64,000 nucleotides of DNA from Gemmiger formicilis (GCF_024462815.1 NZ_JANGCG010000002.1:186001-250000), one strand, 5' to 3'. Numbered from the stretch's first letter, positions 1 to 7,626 are shown. Translations and numbers: made by a program. The notes: generated from the letters alone by a model not told the origin.

Positions 1-2
1 CG

Positions 3-869
3 GCCGACCGCTTCTGCTACGGCATCAAGCGGCTGGTGCTGGGGCTGGCCAAAAAGGCGCTGATTGCGGACCAGCTGGCGCTGATTTATGCAAGGGTCAC
101 CGCCGTGCCCGCCGCTACGCTGCCCGCGCCGATTCTGGTGCTGGGCTACACGGCGTTTATGATGCAGCTCTATTTTGACTTTTCCGGCTACAGCGATATG
201 GCCATCGGCATCGGAGAATTCTTCGGTATCACCCTGCCGGAAAACTTCGACTACCCCTACCTTGCCTGCTCTGTCGGCGAATACTGGCGGCGGTGGCATA
301 TCTCGCTGTCCGGCTGGTTCCGGGATTATGTCTACATTCCGCTGGGCGGCAGCCGCTGCCGCCTGCGGCGCACCTGTCTCAATCTGCTCATCGTCTTTGC
401 ACTCGCCGGGCTGTGGCACGGCACGGCGTGGAAATATTTGGCCTTCGGCCTTGTGCACGGCGCGCTGCTCTGCCTTGAGCATCTGGGCCTGCGTGCCCTG
501 CTGGGGCAGCTGCCGAAATTCTTTCAGCACCTGTGCACCGTTGTGGTGCTGTGGGGCACCCTCATTATCTTCGGCGCGCCGGGCCTGAAGGAGGGCCTGG
601 CGGTGCTGCGCGGCATTATGAGCTGGCAAACCGGCAGCAAGGGCTACACGCTGGCCGCCTTTGCCGATACCAAGCTGCTGCTGATTCTGGCGGCGTCCTT
701 CCTGCTGTGCGGCCCGCTGCAGGCGCTGCTACCGAAGCTGAAGGCGGCGCTTTACGCCAGAAAGGCACCGTCCCTGCCCGGTATGGCGGGGCTGCTGGTG
801 CTGCTTTTCCTTGGCCTGATGCGGGTCACGGCAGGCACCTACAGCGCGTTCAGCTATTTTCAGTTTTAA
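3..869 (+). CDS. MBOAT family O-acyltransferase (AlgI/DltB-like), 5' truncated by window
   Basis: The reading frame is open from the window edge (codon phase at base 3), so the N-terminal part lies outside. The visible 288 residues carry the MBOAT core: a YGIKRLVLGLAKKALIADQL stretch, the FDFSGYSDMAIGIG segment, the WRRWHISLSGWFRDYVYIPLGG block and the putative catalytic histidine in LAGLWHGTAWKY. It is polytopic. Family members transfer acetyl groups across the membrane to exopolysaccharide or teichoic acid. The neighbour just downstream is an AlgX-like periplasmic partner, so acetylation of a surface glycan is the likely job. The acceptor cannot be told from sequence. Confidence 0.9.
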   Translation, partial: ADRFCYGIKRLVLGLAKKALIADQLALIYARVTAVPAATLPAPILVLGYTAFMMQLYFDFSGYSDMAIGIGEFFGITLPENFDYPYLACSVGEYWRRWHISLSGWFRDYVYIPLGGSRCRLRRTCLNLLIVFALAGLWHGTAWKYLAFGLVHGALLCLEHLGLRALLGQLPKFFQHLCTVVVLWGTLIIFGAPGLKEGLAVLRGIMSWQTGSKGYTLAAFADTKLLLILAASFLLCGPLQALLPKLKAALYARKAPSLPGMAGLLVLLFLGLMRVTAGTYSAFSYFQF

Positions 870-884
870 GGGAGGGTGCAAACA

Positions 885-1946
885 ATGCGTAAAGCGGTCA
901 AAATCGCCTTTATCGGCGTCTTCTGTGCCGTTATCGGGCTTTCGTTCCCGGTTTTCAACGTCTTTTCCAAGCGGCTCTCAATGGACAGACACGAGAGCCG
1001 CCTGGCGACCGGCCTGCCGCAGGTGCTGCAAAGTCCCCTGCCGCAGCTGCCGAGGAATCTGGACAGCTTTCTGGTCGATAACTCCCCCTTCCGCCACCAG
1101 CTTGTGTTGGTGAACGCCGGGCTGGACTATGCGCTGTTCGGCACAAGCCAGAGCGATCAGGTGCTGCCCGGCAGGGACGGCTGGCTGTTCTACAAGGACG
1201 GCCCCAACGCCGCCCAGCCGATGGCCAACTATCAGGGCCTGACCGAGCTGAATGACAGTGCCGAGGTGCTGGCCGAGGCCAGCGCGGGGCTGCAGATCTT
1301 AAATGACCGGCTGGCAGCAAACGGCTGCACGCTGGTGCTGGACCTGACGCCCAGCAAGGACCGCATTTACCGGGAGTATATGCCGGACGGCTACCCCATC
1401 GTGAACGAGCAGAACCGTACCGACCTGCTGGCCGCCTACCTGCAGAGCCACACAACGGTGCCGGTGGTCTGGCGGTATGACGTGCTGCGCAGTCAGGCGC
1501 GGCAGAACCCCGACCGGCTGCTCTACTACAAGACCGACACCCACTGGAACGCCGTGGGCGCGCTGATTGGGCTGGATGGCATCTTTGAAGCGCTGGATAT
1601 GCCGACCCTCCCGCCGGAGAGCTACCCGGTGGACACAGAGGGAACCACCACCGGCGATATGGCAAACGTGGCGGCGCTGTATGCCAGCCTGCCCGCCGAG
1701 GAACGATACGTTGTGCCCGGCTATGCCCGGATGTTTGAAAAAGACAGCCGCGCCGTGCGGGTCATCGGGGATTCCTTCAGCGAGTATTATATGCCGTATC
1801 TGCAGGCACGCTTTACCAACAGCTGGCGGGAGCACATTGACACTTTCACGCTGGGTGTGGTCGAGCACCCCGGCTGCGATATCCTGATTCTGGAAGTCAA
1901 CGAGCGCAGTCTGGACAAGCTGCTGGCGATTCTCGACCAGTTTTAA
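885..1946 (+). CDS. AlgX/DHHW-type SGNH-like acetylation partner protein
   Basis: A 353-residue protein with an N-terminal uncleaved membrane anchor (about residues 5-25) and an extracytoplasmic domain. Motifs include GRDGWLFYKDG near residue 100, DLTPSKDRIYREYMPDGYP, the YYKTDTHWNAVGA block typical of the AlgX/AlgJ fold (D-x-H-W), and VIGDSFSEYYMPYL carrying the GDSF serine of SGNH-like hydrolases. I chose ATG 885 because GGAGG at 871-875 lies 9 bases upstream; a GTG at 876 would abut it. It follows the MBOAT gene by 15 bases and almost certainly works with it in glycan O-acetylation outside the membrane. Confidence 0.87.
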   Translation: MRKAVKIAFIGVFCAVIGLSFPVFNVFSKRLSMDRHESRLATGLPQVLQSPLPQLPRNLDSFLVDNSPFRHQLVLVNAGLDYALFGTSQSDQVLPGRDGWLFYKDGPNAAQPMANYQGLTELNDSAEVLAEASAGLQILNDRLAANGCTLVLDLTPSKDRIYREYMPDGYPIVNEQNRTDLLAAYLQSHTTVPVVWRYDVLRSQARQNPDRLLYYKTDTHWNAVGALIGLDGIFEALDMPTLPPESYPVDTEGTTTGDMANVAALYASLPAEERYVVPGYARMFEKDSRAVRVIGDSFSEYYMPYLQARFTNSWREHIDTFTLGVVEHPGCDILILEVNERSLDKLLAILDQF

Positions 1947-1953
1947 ACGCAAT

Positions 1954-1991
1954 GACCTGGCTGCAAAAAGTATGCAGCCGGGTCGTTTTTT
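1954..1991 (+). terminator. Intrinsic terminator after AlgX-like gene
   Basis: Arms GACCTGGCTGCA and TGCAGCCGGGTC pair with one mismatch around a 7-base loop. They are followed by GTTTTTT. The hairpin starts 8 bases after the stop codon of the AlgX-like gene. Confidence 0.85.
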
Positions 1992-1995
1992 ACAA

Positions 1996-2014
1996 TGTAC
2001 ACCAAAATGTACAC
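1996..2014. promoter_or_regulatory. Direct repeat TGTACAC x2, operator candidate
   Basis: TGTACAC occurs at 1996-2002 and again at 2008-2014, a 12-base period, in the 94-base gap before the membrane-anchored XRE gene. A TATAGT -10-like box is at 2047-2052, but no good -35 is visible. The repeat could be an activator site or autoregulatory operator. This is inference. Confidence 0.35.
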
Positions 2015-2084
2015 GATAGTTGCTGGTGTCGCGGGGGCGCTTCTGGTATAGTTAGGGCAGAAAACCGAAAGGAGAAAAGCTAGT

Positions 2085-2474
2085 ATGAAGATGGCAGTAT
2101 GGCTTACCACTCTCAATATCCTGCTTGCGGTTGTGCTTGCGGCGGCAGCGGTGTATCTGTTTGTGCTGATCGTGCGGGCACTGAAAAAGTACATCGGCAG
2201 CAGGGAGGTGCGGGAGGAAAAGCAGGCCGTGAAGCGGACACTGGGAGAGACACTGAAGGCCCACCGTACCCGCTGCCAGATGACGCAGGAGTTTGAAGCC
2301 GAAAGCTTAGGCGTCAGCCGTCAGACGGTCTCCAAATGGGAGAACGGCAGCGCAGACCCCAGCACGACAAACTTGCTGGCGCTGGCGAAGCTGTATGGCG
2401 TGCCGGCGGAGGAGCTGATACGGGGCGTGGAGGCAAACCCGGCTGCGGGTAAGGCAGAGCGCGGGGCGGAATGA
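2085..2474 (+). CDS. Membrane-anchored XRE family helix-turn-helix regulator
   Basis: A 129-residue protein. Residues about 5-28 form one hydrophobic helix, followed by a basic linker (KKYIGSREVREEKQ) and an XRE helix-turn-helix at roughly residues 52-107 (LGETLKAHRTRCQMTQEF, then GVSRQTVSKWENG as recognition helix). An N-terminal membrane anchor before an XRE domain is a recurring small-regulator design in Clostridia. The target is unknown, and the nearest candidate is its own promoter region. RBS AAAGGAGAAAAG lies just upstream of ATG. No partner kinase or peptidase is adjacent. Confidence 0.8.
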   Translation: MKMAVWLTTLNILLAVVLAAAAVYLFVLIVRALKKYIGSREVREEKQAVKRTLGETLKAHRTRCQMTQEFEAESLGVSRQTVSKWENGSADPSTTNLLALAKLYGVPAEELIRGVEANPAAGKAERGAE

Positions 2475-2496
2475 CCCTGCACCGGGCCGGGGCAAG

Positions 2497-2523
2497 CTGT
2501 AGGGGGCGGGCATTGCCCGCCCG
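2497..2523. repeat. Dispersed palindrome, family A copy 1
   Basis: GGGCGGG-CATTG-CCCGCCC hairpin preceded by CTGTAGG. It matches the layout of three further intergenic copies at 26828, 39672 and 40947. Confidence 0.6.
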
Positions 2524-2526
2524 CAC

Positions 2527-2565
2527 AAAAAAGCGCCTATGCCGCAGTTTGTACGGCATAGGCGC
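2527..2565 (-). terminator. Intrinsic terminator of the IclR gene
   Basis: A perfect 12-bp stem (GCGCCTATGCCG / CGGCATAGGCGC, 2533-2565) with a 9-base loop. On the minus strand it is followed by a U run (A tract at 2527-2532). It sits directly after the IclR stop codon. Confidence 0.9.
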
Positions 2566-2569
2566 TTGG

Positions 2570-3331
2570 TTATTTCAGCCCCAAATCGGCCAGAATATCG
2601 GTGCGGGCGTCCAGCGCCAGCGTGGCAATGCGGCGGATGCGCTCGGGCGTCATATAGGGCGCCAAACCGCTGATGGAAAACGCGCTCTCCGCGCGGCCGT
2701 CCGGCCCGGGGATGGCCACGGCCACACAGCGGACCCCCAGCTCGTTTTCCTCATCATCGATGGCGTAGCCGTTGGCGCGGACCTCCACCAGCTGGCTGCG
2801 CAGCTCCTCAAGGTCGGTGATGGTCTTGTCGGTCAGTTTCTGCACGTTGCTGTGCGTCCAGATGTCCTCCAGCTCATCGCCGGGCAGGGTGGCAAGGATG
2901 GCCTTGCCCACGCCGGTGCAGTACAGCGGGCTGCGCAGACCCACGCGGCTGGACATACGCATCGGGCCGCTTTCGGTTTTATAAATGTAGACAATGTCCC
3001 GCCCGTCGCGGATGACCAGATGCACGGCCTCGCCGGTGCGCTGGCTCAGGCGCTCCAGATGCGCCTTGGCCACGCCCATAATGTCCATGCTGTCCACAAT
3101 GCCGCTGGAAAGCTCAAACATTTTTAAGGTCAGGCGGTAGTGGCCGTTTTCCTCGTCCTGCACCACATAGCCCAGCCCGACCAGGCTGGCCAGCAGGCGG
3201 TGCACGGTGCTTTTGGCCAACTCGGTCTCCCCTGCCAGCCGCTGCAGGCTGACCCCGGTGGGGTGCGCCGCCAGATGCTCAATGAGCTGGAAGATGCGTT
3301 CCACGCTCTGTACGCCGCCTTTTTCTGCCAT
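2570..3331 (-). CDS. IclR family transcriptional regulator, likely of KDG/KDPG catabolism
   Basis: A 253-residue protein. The N-terminal winged HTH (about residues 7-65) includes SVERIFQLIEHLAAHPTGVSLQRLA and the recognition segment ELAKSTVHRLLASL. The C-terminal GAF-like IclR effector domain includes YCTGVGKAILATLP, the C-V-A-V-A-I-P-G-P block and the FSISG motif. It diverges from the aldolase-kinase operon. IclR proteins of the KdgR type bind 2-keto-3-deoxygluconate and repress such operons, so this is the probable role. Two matching inverted repeats in the shared intergenic region are its likely operators. Confidence 0.9.
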   Translation of the reverse strand: MAEKGGVQSVERIFQLIEHLAAHPTGVSLQRLAGETELAKSTVHRLLASLVGLGYVVQDEENGHYRLTLKMFELSSGIVDSMDIMGVAKAHLERLSQRTGEAVHLVIRDGRDIVYIYKTESGPMRMSSRVGLRSPLYCTGVGKAILATLPGDELEDIWTHSNVQKLTDKTITDLEELRSQLVEVRANGYAIDDEENELGVRCVAVAIPGPDGRAESAFSISGLAPYMTPERIRRIATLALDARTDILADLGLK

Positions 3332-3368
3332 ACGCTGCCTCCTGAACGAAATTTAACAAAAAATTCAT

Positions 3369-3389
3369 AATTTGCAGGACTTGCAAATT
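3369..3389. promoter_or_regulatory. 8-bp inverted repeat in the iclR leader
   Basis: AATTTGCA and TGCAAATT are perfect inverted arms around GGACT, 38 bases upstream of the IclR start codon. It is either a separate operator or a leader hairpin. It does not match the two TTCCG-type sites nearby. Confidence 0.45.
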
Positions 3390-3400
3390 TGCTGAAACCG

Positions 3401-3415
3401 TTCCGTATTATGGAA
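3401..3415. promoter_or_regulatory. IclR-type operator candidate 1
   Basis: TTCCGTATTATGGAA, symmetric as TTCC-N7-GGAA and extended to CGTTCC...GGAACG. It shares the pattern TTCCGnATTnnGGAA with the site at 3453. The centres are 52 bp apart, about five helical turns. Confidence 0.6.
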
Positions 3416-3452
3416 CGATTATACCAGAGTTGCCCGGTTTTTTCAAGCTCTT

Positions 3453-3467
3453 TTCCGAATTGCGGAA
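3453..3467. promoter_or_regulatory. IclR-type operator candidate 2
   Basis: TTCCGAATTGCGGAA, the second copy of the pattern TTCCGnATTnnGGAA, on the same face of the helix as the first. It lies 53 bases upstream of the -35 box of the aldolase promoter. Confidence 0.6.
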
Positions 3468-3519
3468 TCCTGAACGAAACCGACAAAAATCGTGCGGTTT
3501 CTTGGCACTTTTTGCCCGA

Positions 3520-3548
3520 TTGACGCCCGCCGCCGCGGTGTTTATAAT
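3520..3548 (+). promoter_or_regulatory. Promoter of the aldolase-kinase operon
   Basis: TTGACG (3520-3525), a 17-base spacer and a perfect TATAAT (3543-3548). The start codon follows 78 bases after the -10. Confidence 0.85.
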
Positions 3549-3626
3549 AGAAAGTAACCAAGTGCGTGCTATGCCGCGGCGCAGTATGGCCGGGCGGCCG
3601 CACAGAATCAGTGAAGGAGAATTGCT

Positions 3627-4589
3627 ATGAATTCTGTTTTGCAGCGTGTGTATGAGATCGGCATTATCCCGGTCATTGCTTTCAACAGCGTGGATGAGGC
3701 CCTGCCCCTGTGCAAGGCCCTGATGGCCGGTGGCCTGCCTGCCGCAGAGGTCACCTTCCGTACCGCCTGCGCTGAGGAGTGCATCAAGAAGATTCATGAG
3801 GAGCTGCCCGATATGCTGCTGGGCGCAGGCACTGTCCTGACCGTTGATCAGGCTGACCGCGCTATGGCTGCCGGTGCTTCCTTCATCGTCGCCCCCGGCT
3901 TTGACCCCGAGGTCTGCCAGCACGTTATCGACAAGGGCGGCATCATGATGCCCGGCACCGCCACCGCAGGCGAGATGCAGCAGGCCATGAACATGGGCTG
4001 CGAGGTTGTCAAGTTCTTCCCCGCAGAGGCCAACGGCGGCGTGGACAAGCTGAAGAACATCGGCGCTGCCCTCAAGACCTGCAAGTGGATGTGCACCGGC
4101 GGCGTCAATGCCAAGAACGTCAACAACTATCTGGGTTACAACCAGATCATCGCTGTTGGCGGCACCTGGATGTGCAAGAGCGACAAGATCAAGGCCGGCG
4201 CATGGGATGAAATCACCGCTATGAGCCGCGAGGCTGTTGACGTTATGCTGGGTCTGGAGCTGGGCCACATCGGCATCAACTGCGCCAACGAGGACGAGGC
4301 CGCCAAGACGGCTGAGACCATCGCTAATCTGCTGAGCATGGCCGTCAAGGTCGGCAACAGCAGCATCTTCGTGGGCAAGAAGGAATTCGAGATCATGAAG
4401 AAGCCGGGCCGCGGCACCAACGGCCACATTGCTATCCTGACCAACAACGTTGACCGCGCCATCTACCATCTGGGCCAGCGCGGCGTCAAGTTTGATATGG
4501 ACAGCAAGAACGTCAAGGACGGCAAGACCGTTGCCATCTACTTCGCTGACGAAATTGCCGGCTTTGCCTTCCATCTGGTTCAGCGCTGA
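3627..4589 (+). CDS. eda: KDPG/KHG aldolase with C-terminal VOC domain
   Basis: A 320-residue protein. Residues 1 to about 208 are a class I KDPG/KHG aldolase, cleaving 2-keto-3-deoxy-6-phosphogluconate to pyruvate and glyceraldehyde 3-phosphate. Glu41 lies in AEVTFRT and the Schiff-base Lys129 in VKFFPAEANGG. Residues about 210-320 (from LELGHIGINCANEDEAAKTA to AGFAFHLVQR) form one vicinal-oxygen-chelate-like module that the usual 210-residue Eda lacks. The next gene is KDG kinase, so together they complete uronate/KDG catabolism. The role of the VOC module is unknown. Confidence 0.9.
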   Translation: MNSVLQRVYEIGIIPVIAFNSVDEALPLCKALMAGGLPAAEVTFRTACAEECIKKIHEELPDMLLGAGTVLTVDQADRAMAAGASFIVAPGFDPEVCQHVIDKGGIMMPGTATAGEMQQAMNMGCEVVKFFPAEANGGVDKLKNIGAALKTCKWMCTGGVNAKNVNNYLGYNQIIAVGGTWMCKSDKIKAGAWDEITAMSREAVDVMLGLELGHIGINCANEDEAAKTAETIANLLSMAVKVGNSSIFVGKKEFEIMKKPGRGTNGHIAILTNNVDRAIYHLGQRGVKFDMDSKNVKDGKTVAIYFADEIAGFAFHLVQR

Positions 4590-4683
4590 TTGCGCCCCTT
4601 GAAACTGTAAAGCTATAGGGTGTGCGCTCTTTCGCGGGCGCTACTCCCCTATCATTTAAATACTATTATAAAAGGAGTTCACC

Positions 4684-5709
4684 ATGAAAGTCGTTACTTT
4701 TGGCGAATTGATGATCCGTCTGCAGCCGTTCAACTATGAGCGCTTTGTTCAGGCCAACAACCTGGAGTTCACCTTCGGCGGCGGCGAGGCCAACGTTGCT
4801 GTTTCTCTGGCCAACTACGGCGTTGACGCAGCCTTCGTTACCAAGCTGCCCGCCCATGCCATCGGTCAGGCCGCTGTGAACAGCCTGCGCCGCTACGGCG
4901 TTGACACCAGCAAGATTACCCGCGGCGGTGACCGTGTTGGTATCTACTTCAACGAGAAGGGCGCTTCTCAGCGTGGTTCCGTCTGCATCTATGACCGCGC
5001 CAACTCCGCCATTCAGCTGGCTACCACCGCTGACTTCGATTGGGACGCCATCTTCGAGGGCGTGGACTGGTTCCACTTCACCGGCATCACCCCGGCCCTG
5101 GGCGAGAACGTTGTCGAAATCTGCCGCGAGGCCTGCAAGGCTGCTAAGGCTCACGGCGTCAAGATCAGCTGCGACCTGAACTACCGCGGCAAGCTGTGGA
5201 CCCGTGAGCAGGCCCGCGCTGCCATGACCGACCTGTGCCAGTACGTTGACGTCTGCATCTCCAACGAGGAGGATGCCAAGGACGTGTTCGGCATCGAGGC
5301 TGAGGCTACCGACATCTACGCCGGCGAAATCAACCGCGAGGGCTACAAGAGCGTTGCCAAGCAGCTGGCTGACAAGTTCGGCTTTGAGAAGGTTGCCATC
5401 ACCCTGCGTGAGAGCCATTCCGCTTCCGACAACGGCTGGAGCGCCATGCTGTATGACGTTGCCTCCAACGAGTACTGCTTCTCCAAGAAGTACGAGCTGC
5501 GCATCATCGACCGCGTTGGCGGCGGTGACTCCTTCGGCGGCGGCCTGATTTACGCCCTGCTGAACGGCAAGAGCACCCAGGATGCTGTTGAGTTCGCCGT
5601 TGCTGCTTCTGCTCTGAAGCACTCCATCGAGGGCGACTACAACATGGTCACGGTTGCCGAGGTCGAGAAGTTGGCTGGCGGCGACGGTTCCGGCCGTATC
5701 CAGCGCTGA
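4684..5709 (+). CDS. kdgK: 2-keto-3-deoxygluconate kinase (PfkB family)
   Basis: A 341-residue ribokinase-fold protein. The N-terminal sugar-binding signature (TFGELMIRLQP, FGGGEANVAVSLANYG) and the C-terminal PfkB signature DRVGGGDSFGGGL (catalytic Asp282) are intact. It makes KDPG from 2-keto-3-deoxygluconate, feeding the aldolase encoded 94 bases upstream. RBS AAAGGAG precedes ATG. The 94-base gap holds an imperfect GC hairpin (about 4617-4656) that may tune distal expression. KDG specificity is inferred from the aldolase and IclR context; other PfkB sugars are possible. Confidence 0.88.
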   Translation: MKVVTFGELMIRLQPFNYERFVQANNLEFTFGGGEANVAVSLANYGVDAAFVTKLPAHAIGQAAVNSLRRYGVDTSKITRGGDRVGIYFNEKGASQRGSVCIYDRANSAIQLATTADFDWDAIFEGVDWFHFTGITPALGENVVEICREACKAAKAHGVKISCDLNYRGKLWTREQARAAMTDLCQYVDVCISNEEDAKDVFGIEAEATDIYAGEINREGYKSVAKQLADKFGFEKVAITLRESHSASDNGWSAMLYDVASNEYCFSKKYELRIIDRVGGGDSFGGGLIYALLNGKSTQDAVEFAVAASALKHSIEGDYNMVTVAEVEKLAGGDGSGRIQR

Positions 5710-5742
5710 TAAAGCATTTCCCAGAAATCTGTTTGCATCATA

Positions 5743-5785
5743 GCAAAAGCCCCGCAGGCGTAAGCCTGCGGGGCTTTTGCGTTTT
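5743..5785 (+). terminator. Intrinsic terminator after kdgK
   Basis: A perfect 17-bp stem GCAAAAGCCCCGCAGGC / GCCTGCGGGGCTTTTGC with a GTAA tetraloop (5743-5780), then GTTTTG. Confidence 0.92.
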
Positions 5786-5891
5786 GCCTTACATAACCTC
5801 CTGTATAAAAAGGCGCAGGGAGGGCAAACCGTCGCCCGGCCTGTGAACACGAACATTATAGCATTATAATAATGTAGATAATATTGGTTTG

Positions 5892-5903
5892 ATTGTATAC
5901 AAT
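5892..5903. promoter_or_regulatory. 12-bp perfect palindrome, GntR/FadR-type operator candidate
   Basis: ATTGTATACAAT contains TTGTATACAA, which fits the TnGTnnACnA pattern bound by FadR-subfamily GntR regulators. It lies in an AT-rich stretch (about 5855-5905) between the kdgK terminator and the birA promoter. No GntR gene is in the window. Confidence 0.4.
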
Positions 5904-5953
5904 ATGGGCAGAAAATCAAGGGAAAACAGGAAAAAGTGCAAGGATTTTGCAAG

Positions 5954-5988
5954 ATTGTCAACCGCTTACGGCAAATTGCGTTGACATT
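5954..5988. promoter_or_regulatory. BirA operator
   Basis: Half-sites ATTGTCAACC (5954-5963) and CGTTGACATT (5979-5988) are inverted and 15 bases apart. This matches the TTGTnAACC-N14-16-GGTTnACAA layout known for biotin repressor sites. The right half-site overlaps the -35 box, so bound BirA would block the promoter. Confidence 0.75.
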
Positions 5989-6010
5989 CTGCCGCCCGGC
6001 GCGGTATACT
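5981..6010 (+). promoter_or_regulatory. Promoter of birA-bioY
   Basis: TTGACA (5981-5986), an 18-base spacer and TATACT (6005-6010). A GGCCT/AGGCC inverted repeat lies at the expected start of transcription. Confidence 0.8.
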
Positions 6011-6047
6011 GGCCTACAGTCAGGCCAAACAGGGGGGTGTGCTACGA

Positions 6048-7028
6048 ATGGTCAAGCAGGAGGTGCTGGCGGCGCTGGACGCCGTCCGCGGGCAGTATAT
6101 CTCCGGGCAGGAGCTGGCCGCCCGGCTGGGCGTCAGCCGCACGGCAGTCTGGAAGGCAGTGGCGGCGCTGCGCAGCGACGGCATCCCCATCGAGGCCGTG
6201 ACCAACCGCGGCTACACCCTGCCGAAAAATGTCGATGTGCTCAACGCCGCCGCCATTGCCGCCCAGATGAACGGTGACCCGATGAACGCTCTGCAGATTG
6301 AGGTGGTTGACCGCCTGCCCGGCACCAACGCCGCCCTGCGTGCCCGCGCCGATGACGGTGCGCGGGAGGGGCTGGTGCTGATTGCACAGGCGCAGTCGGC
6401 GGGCCGGGGCCGCGGTGGGCACAGCTTCTACTCCCCGCCCGGCGGGCTGTATCTCAGCGTGCTGCTGCGGCCGGAAATCGGCGCCCGGCAGGCGGTCAGC
6501 CTGACGGCTATGGCGGCCGTGGCTGCAGCCCGCGCCGCTGAAGGGCTCTGCCGCACGCCAATCCAAATCAAGTGGGTCAATGACCTGTGGAAGGACGGCA
6601 AAAAGGTCTGCGGCATCCTGACCGAGGCCGCGCTGGATCTGGAATCCGGGATGCTGGACTATGCGGTGCTGGGGCTGGGCTTCAATGTGGCGGCCCCGGC
6701 AGAGGGCTGGCCGGCCGACCTGCAGGAGGTGGCGGGGGCGCTGTATGACGGCACCCCGGCCCCCGGTGCGCGTGCCACGCTGGCCGCTGCGTTTTTGAAC
6801 GAGTTCTGGCCGATGTACCGCGCCGGAAACCGCAGCGGCTTTCTGGAGGAGTACCGCCGCCGTCAGGCGCTGGTGGGCCGCCGGGTGTGCGTTGCACCCC
6901 GCAGGGGCGAGCCGCGGCAGGCGGTGGTGCTGGGCATTGATGACGAATGTAAACTGGTTGTACGCTTTGACGGCGAAAGTCGCCCCGCCGCCCTGAACAG
7001 CGGCGAAGCAAGCGTGCGATTATTATAA
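6048..7028 (+). CDS. birA: Bifunctional biotin-protein ligase / biotin operon repressor
   Basis: A 326-residue group II BirA. The N-terminal winged HTH (about residues 15-60, ISGQELAARLGVSRTAVWKAVAALR) is followed by the ligase domain, with the biotinyl-AMP loop SAGRGRGGHSF near residues 115-125 and KWVNDLW near 175-181, then a C-terminal SH3-like domain. I chose ATG 6048, which sits 10 bases after AGGGGGG; the GTG at 6039 is too close to that ribosome site. It is co-transcribed with bioY (17-base gap) behind a BirA operator, so it should repress itself and biotin uptake when biotin is plentiful. Confidence 0.93.
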   Translation: MVKQEVLAALDAVRGQYISGQELAARLGVSRTAVWKAVAALRSDGIPIEAVTNRGYTLPKNVDVLNAAAIAAQMNGDPMNALQIEVVDRLPGTNAALRARADDGAREGLVLIAQAQSAGRGRGGHSFYSPPGGLYLSVLLRPEIGARQAVSLTAMAAVAAARAAEGLCRTPIQIKWVNDLWKDGKKVCGILTEAALDLESGMLDYAVLGLGFNVAAPAEGWPADLQEVAGALYDGTPAPGARATLAAAFLNEFWPMYRAGNRSGFLEEYRRRQALVGRRVCVAPRRGEPRQAVVLGIDDECKLVVRFDGESRPAALNSGEASVRLL

Positions 7029-7045
7029 AAAGAGGGGTACTACTT

Positions 7046-7591
7046 ATGACAAAAACTTCTTCCAACGTCCGCCGTATGGTGCTGTGCGCCATGTTCACCG
7101 CGCTGGTTGCTGTGTGCAGCCAGATTGCTGTCCCGATGCCGTGGGGCGTGCCCATCAATCTGGCGCTGTTTGCCGTCTATATGGCGGGCACGATGCTGGG
7201 CCCGGTCTGGGGCACGGCCAGTCAGGTTGTGTTTATCGCGCTGGCGGCCATCGGCGTGCCGGTGCTGGCCAACTTTCAAGGCGGGCCGTCTGCCATCTTC
7301 GGCAAGACCGGCGGCTATGCCATCGGCTACATTCTGGCCGCGCTGCTCACGGCGCTGCTGACCAAGGCGCTGGGCCGTAAGTTCTGGTCGCTCTGCGTGG
7401 CAATGGTGGTGGGTTGCGCCGCCTGCTACGTGCTGGGCACCATCTGGTTTATGGTGCTGACCGGCGCTGACCTTGTCAGCGCAATGGGCTGGTGCGTTCT
7501 GCCCTATCTGCCCGGCGATGCCGTGAAAATTGTGCTTGCCGCCGTGCTGACCATCCAGCTGGACAAGCGCTTGAAGGGCAGCCTGGTGTAA
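7046..7591 (+). CDS. bioY: Biotin transporter BioY (ECF S component)
   Basis: A 181-residue membrane protein with about six helices and BioY family features (MGVPINLALFAVYMAGTMLGP-like start, QGGPSAIFGKTGGYAIGYILAA, and LPGDAVKIVLAAVLT near the C-terminus). It is the substrate-binding subunit for biotin uptake through an energy-coupling-factor transporter. EcfA/EcfT are not in the window. No biotin synthesis genes are present here, so the cell may depend on uptake. It is in an operon with birA. Confidence 0.93.
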   Translation: MTKTSSNVRRMVLCAMFTALVAVCSQIAVPMPWGVPINLALFAVYMAGTMLGPVWGTASQVVFIALAAIGVPVLANFQGGPSAIFGKTGGYAIGYILAALLTALLTKALGRKFWSLCVAMVVGCAACYVLGTIWFMVLTGADLVSAMGWCVLPYLPGDAVKIVLAAVLTIQLDKRLKGSLV

Positions 7592-7626
7592 GGCTGTACC
7601 CGCAGAAATACCTTGCTGCATTTTCC

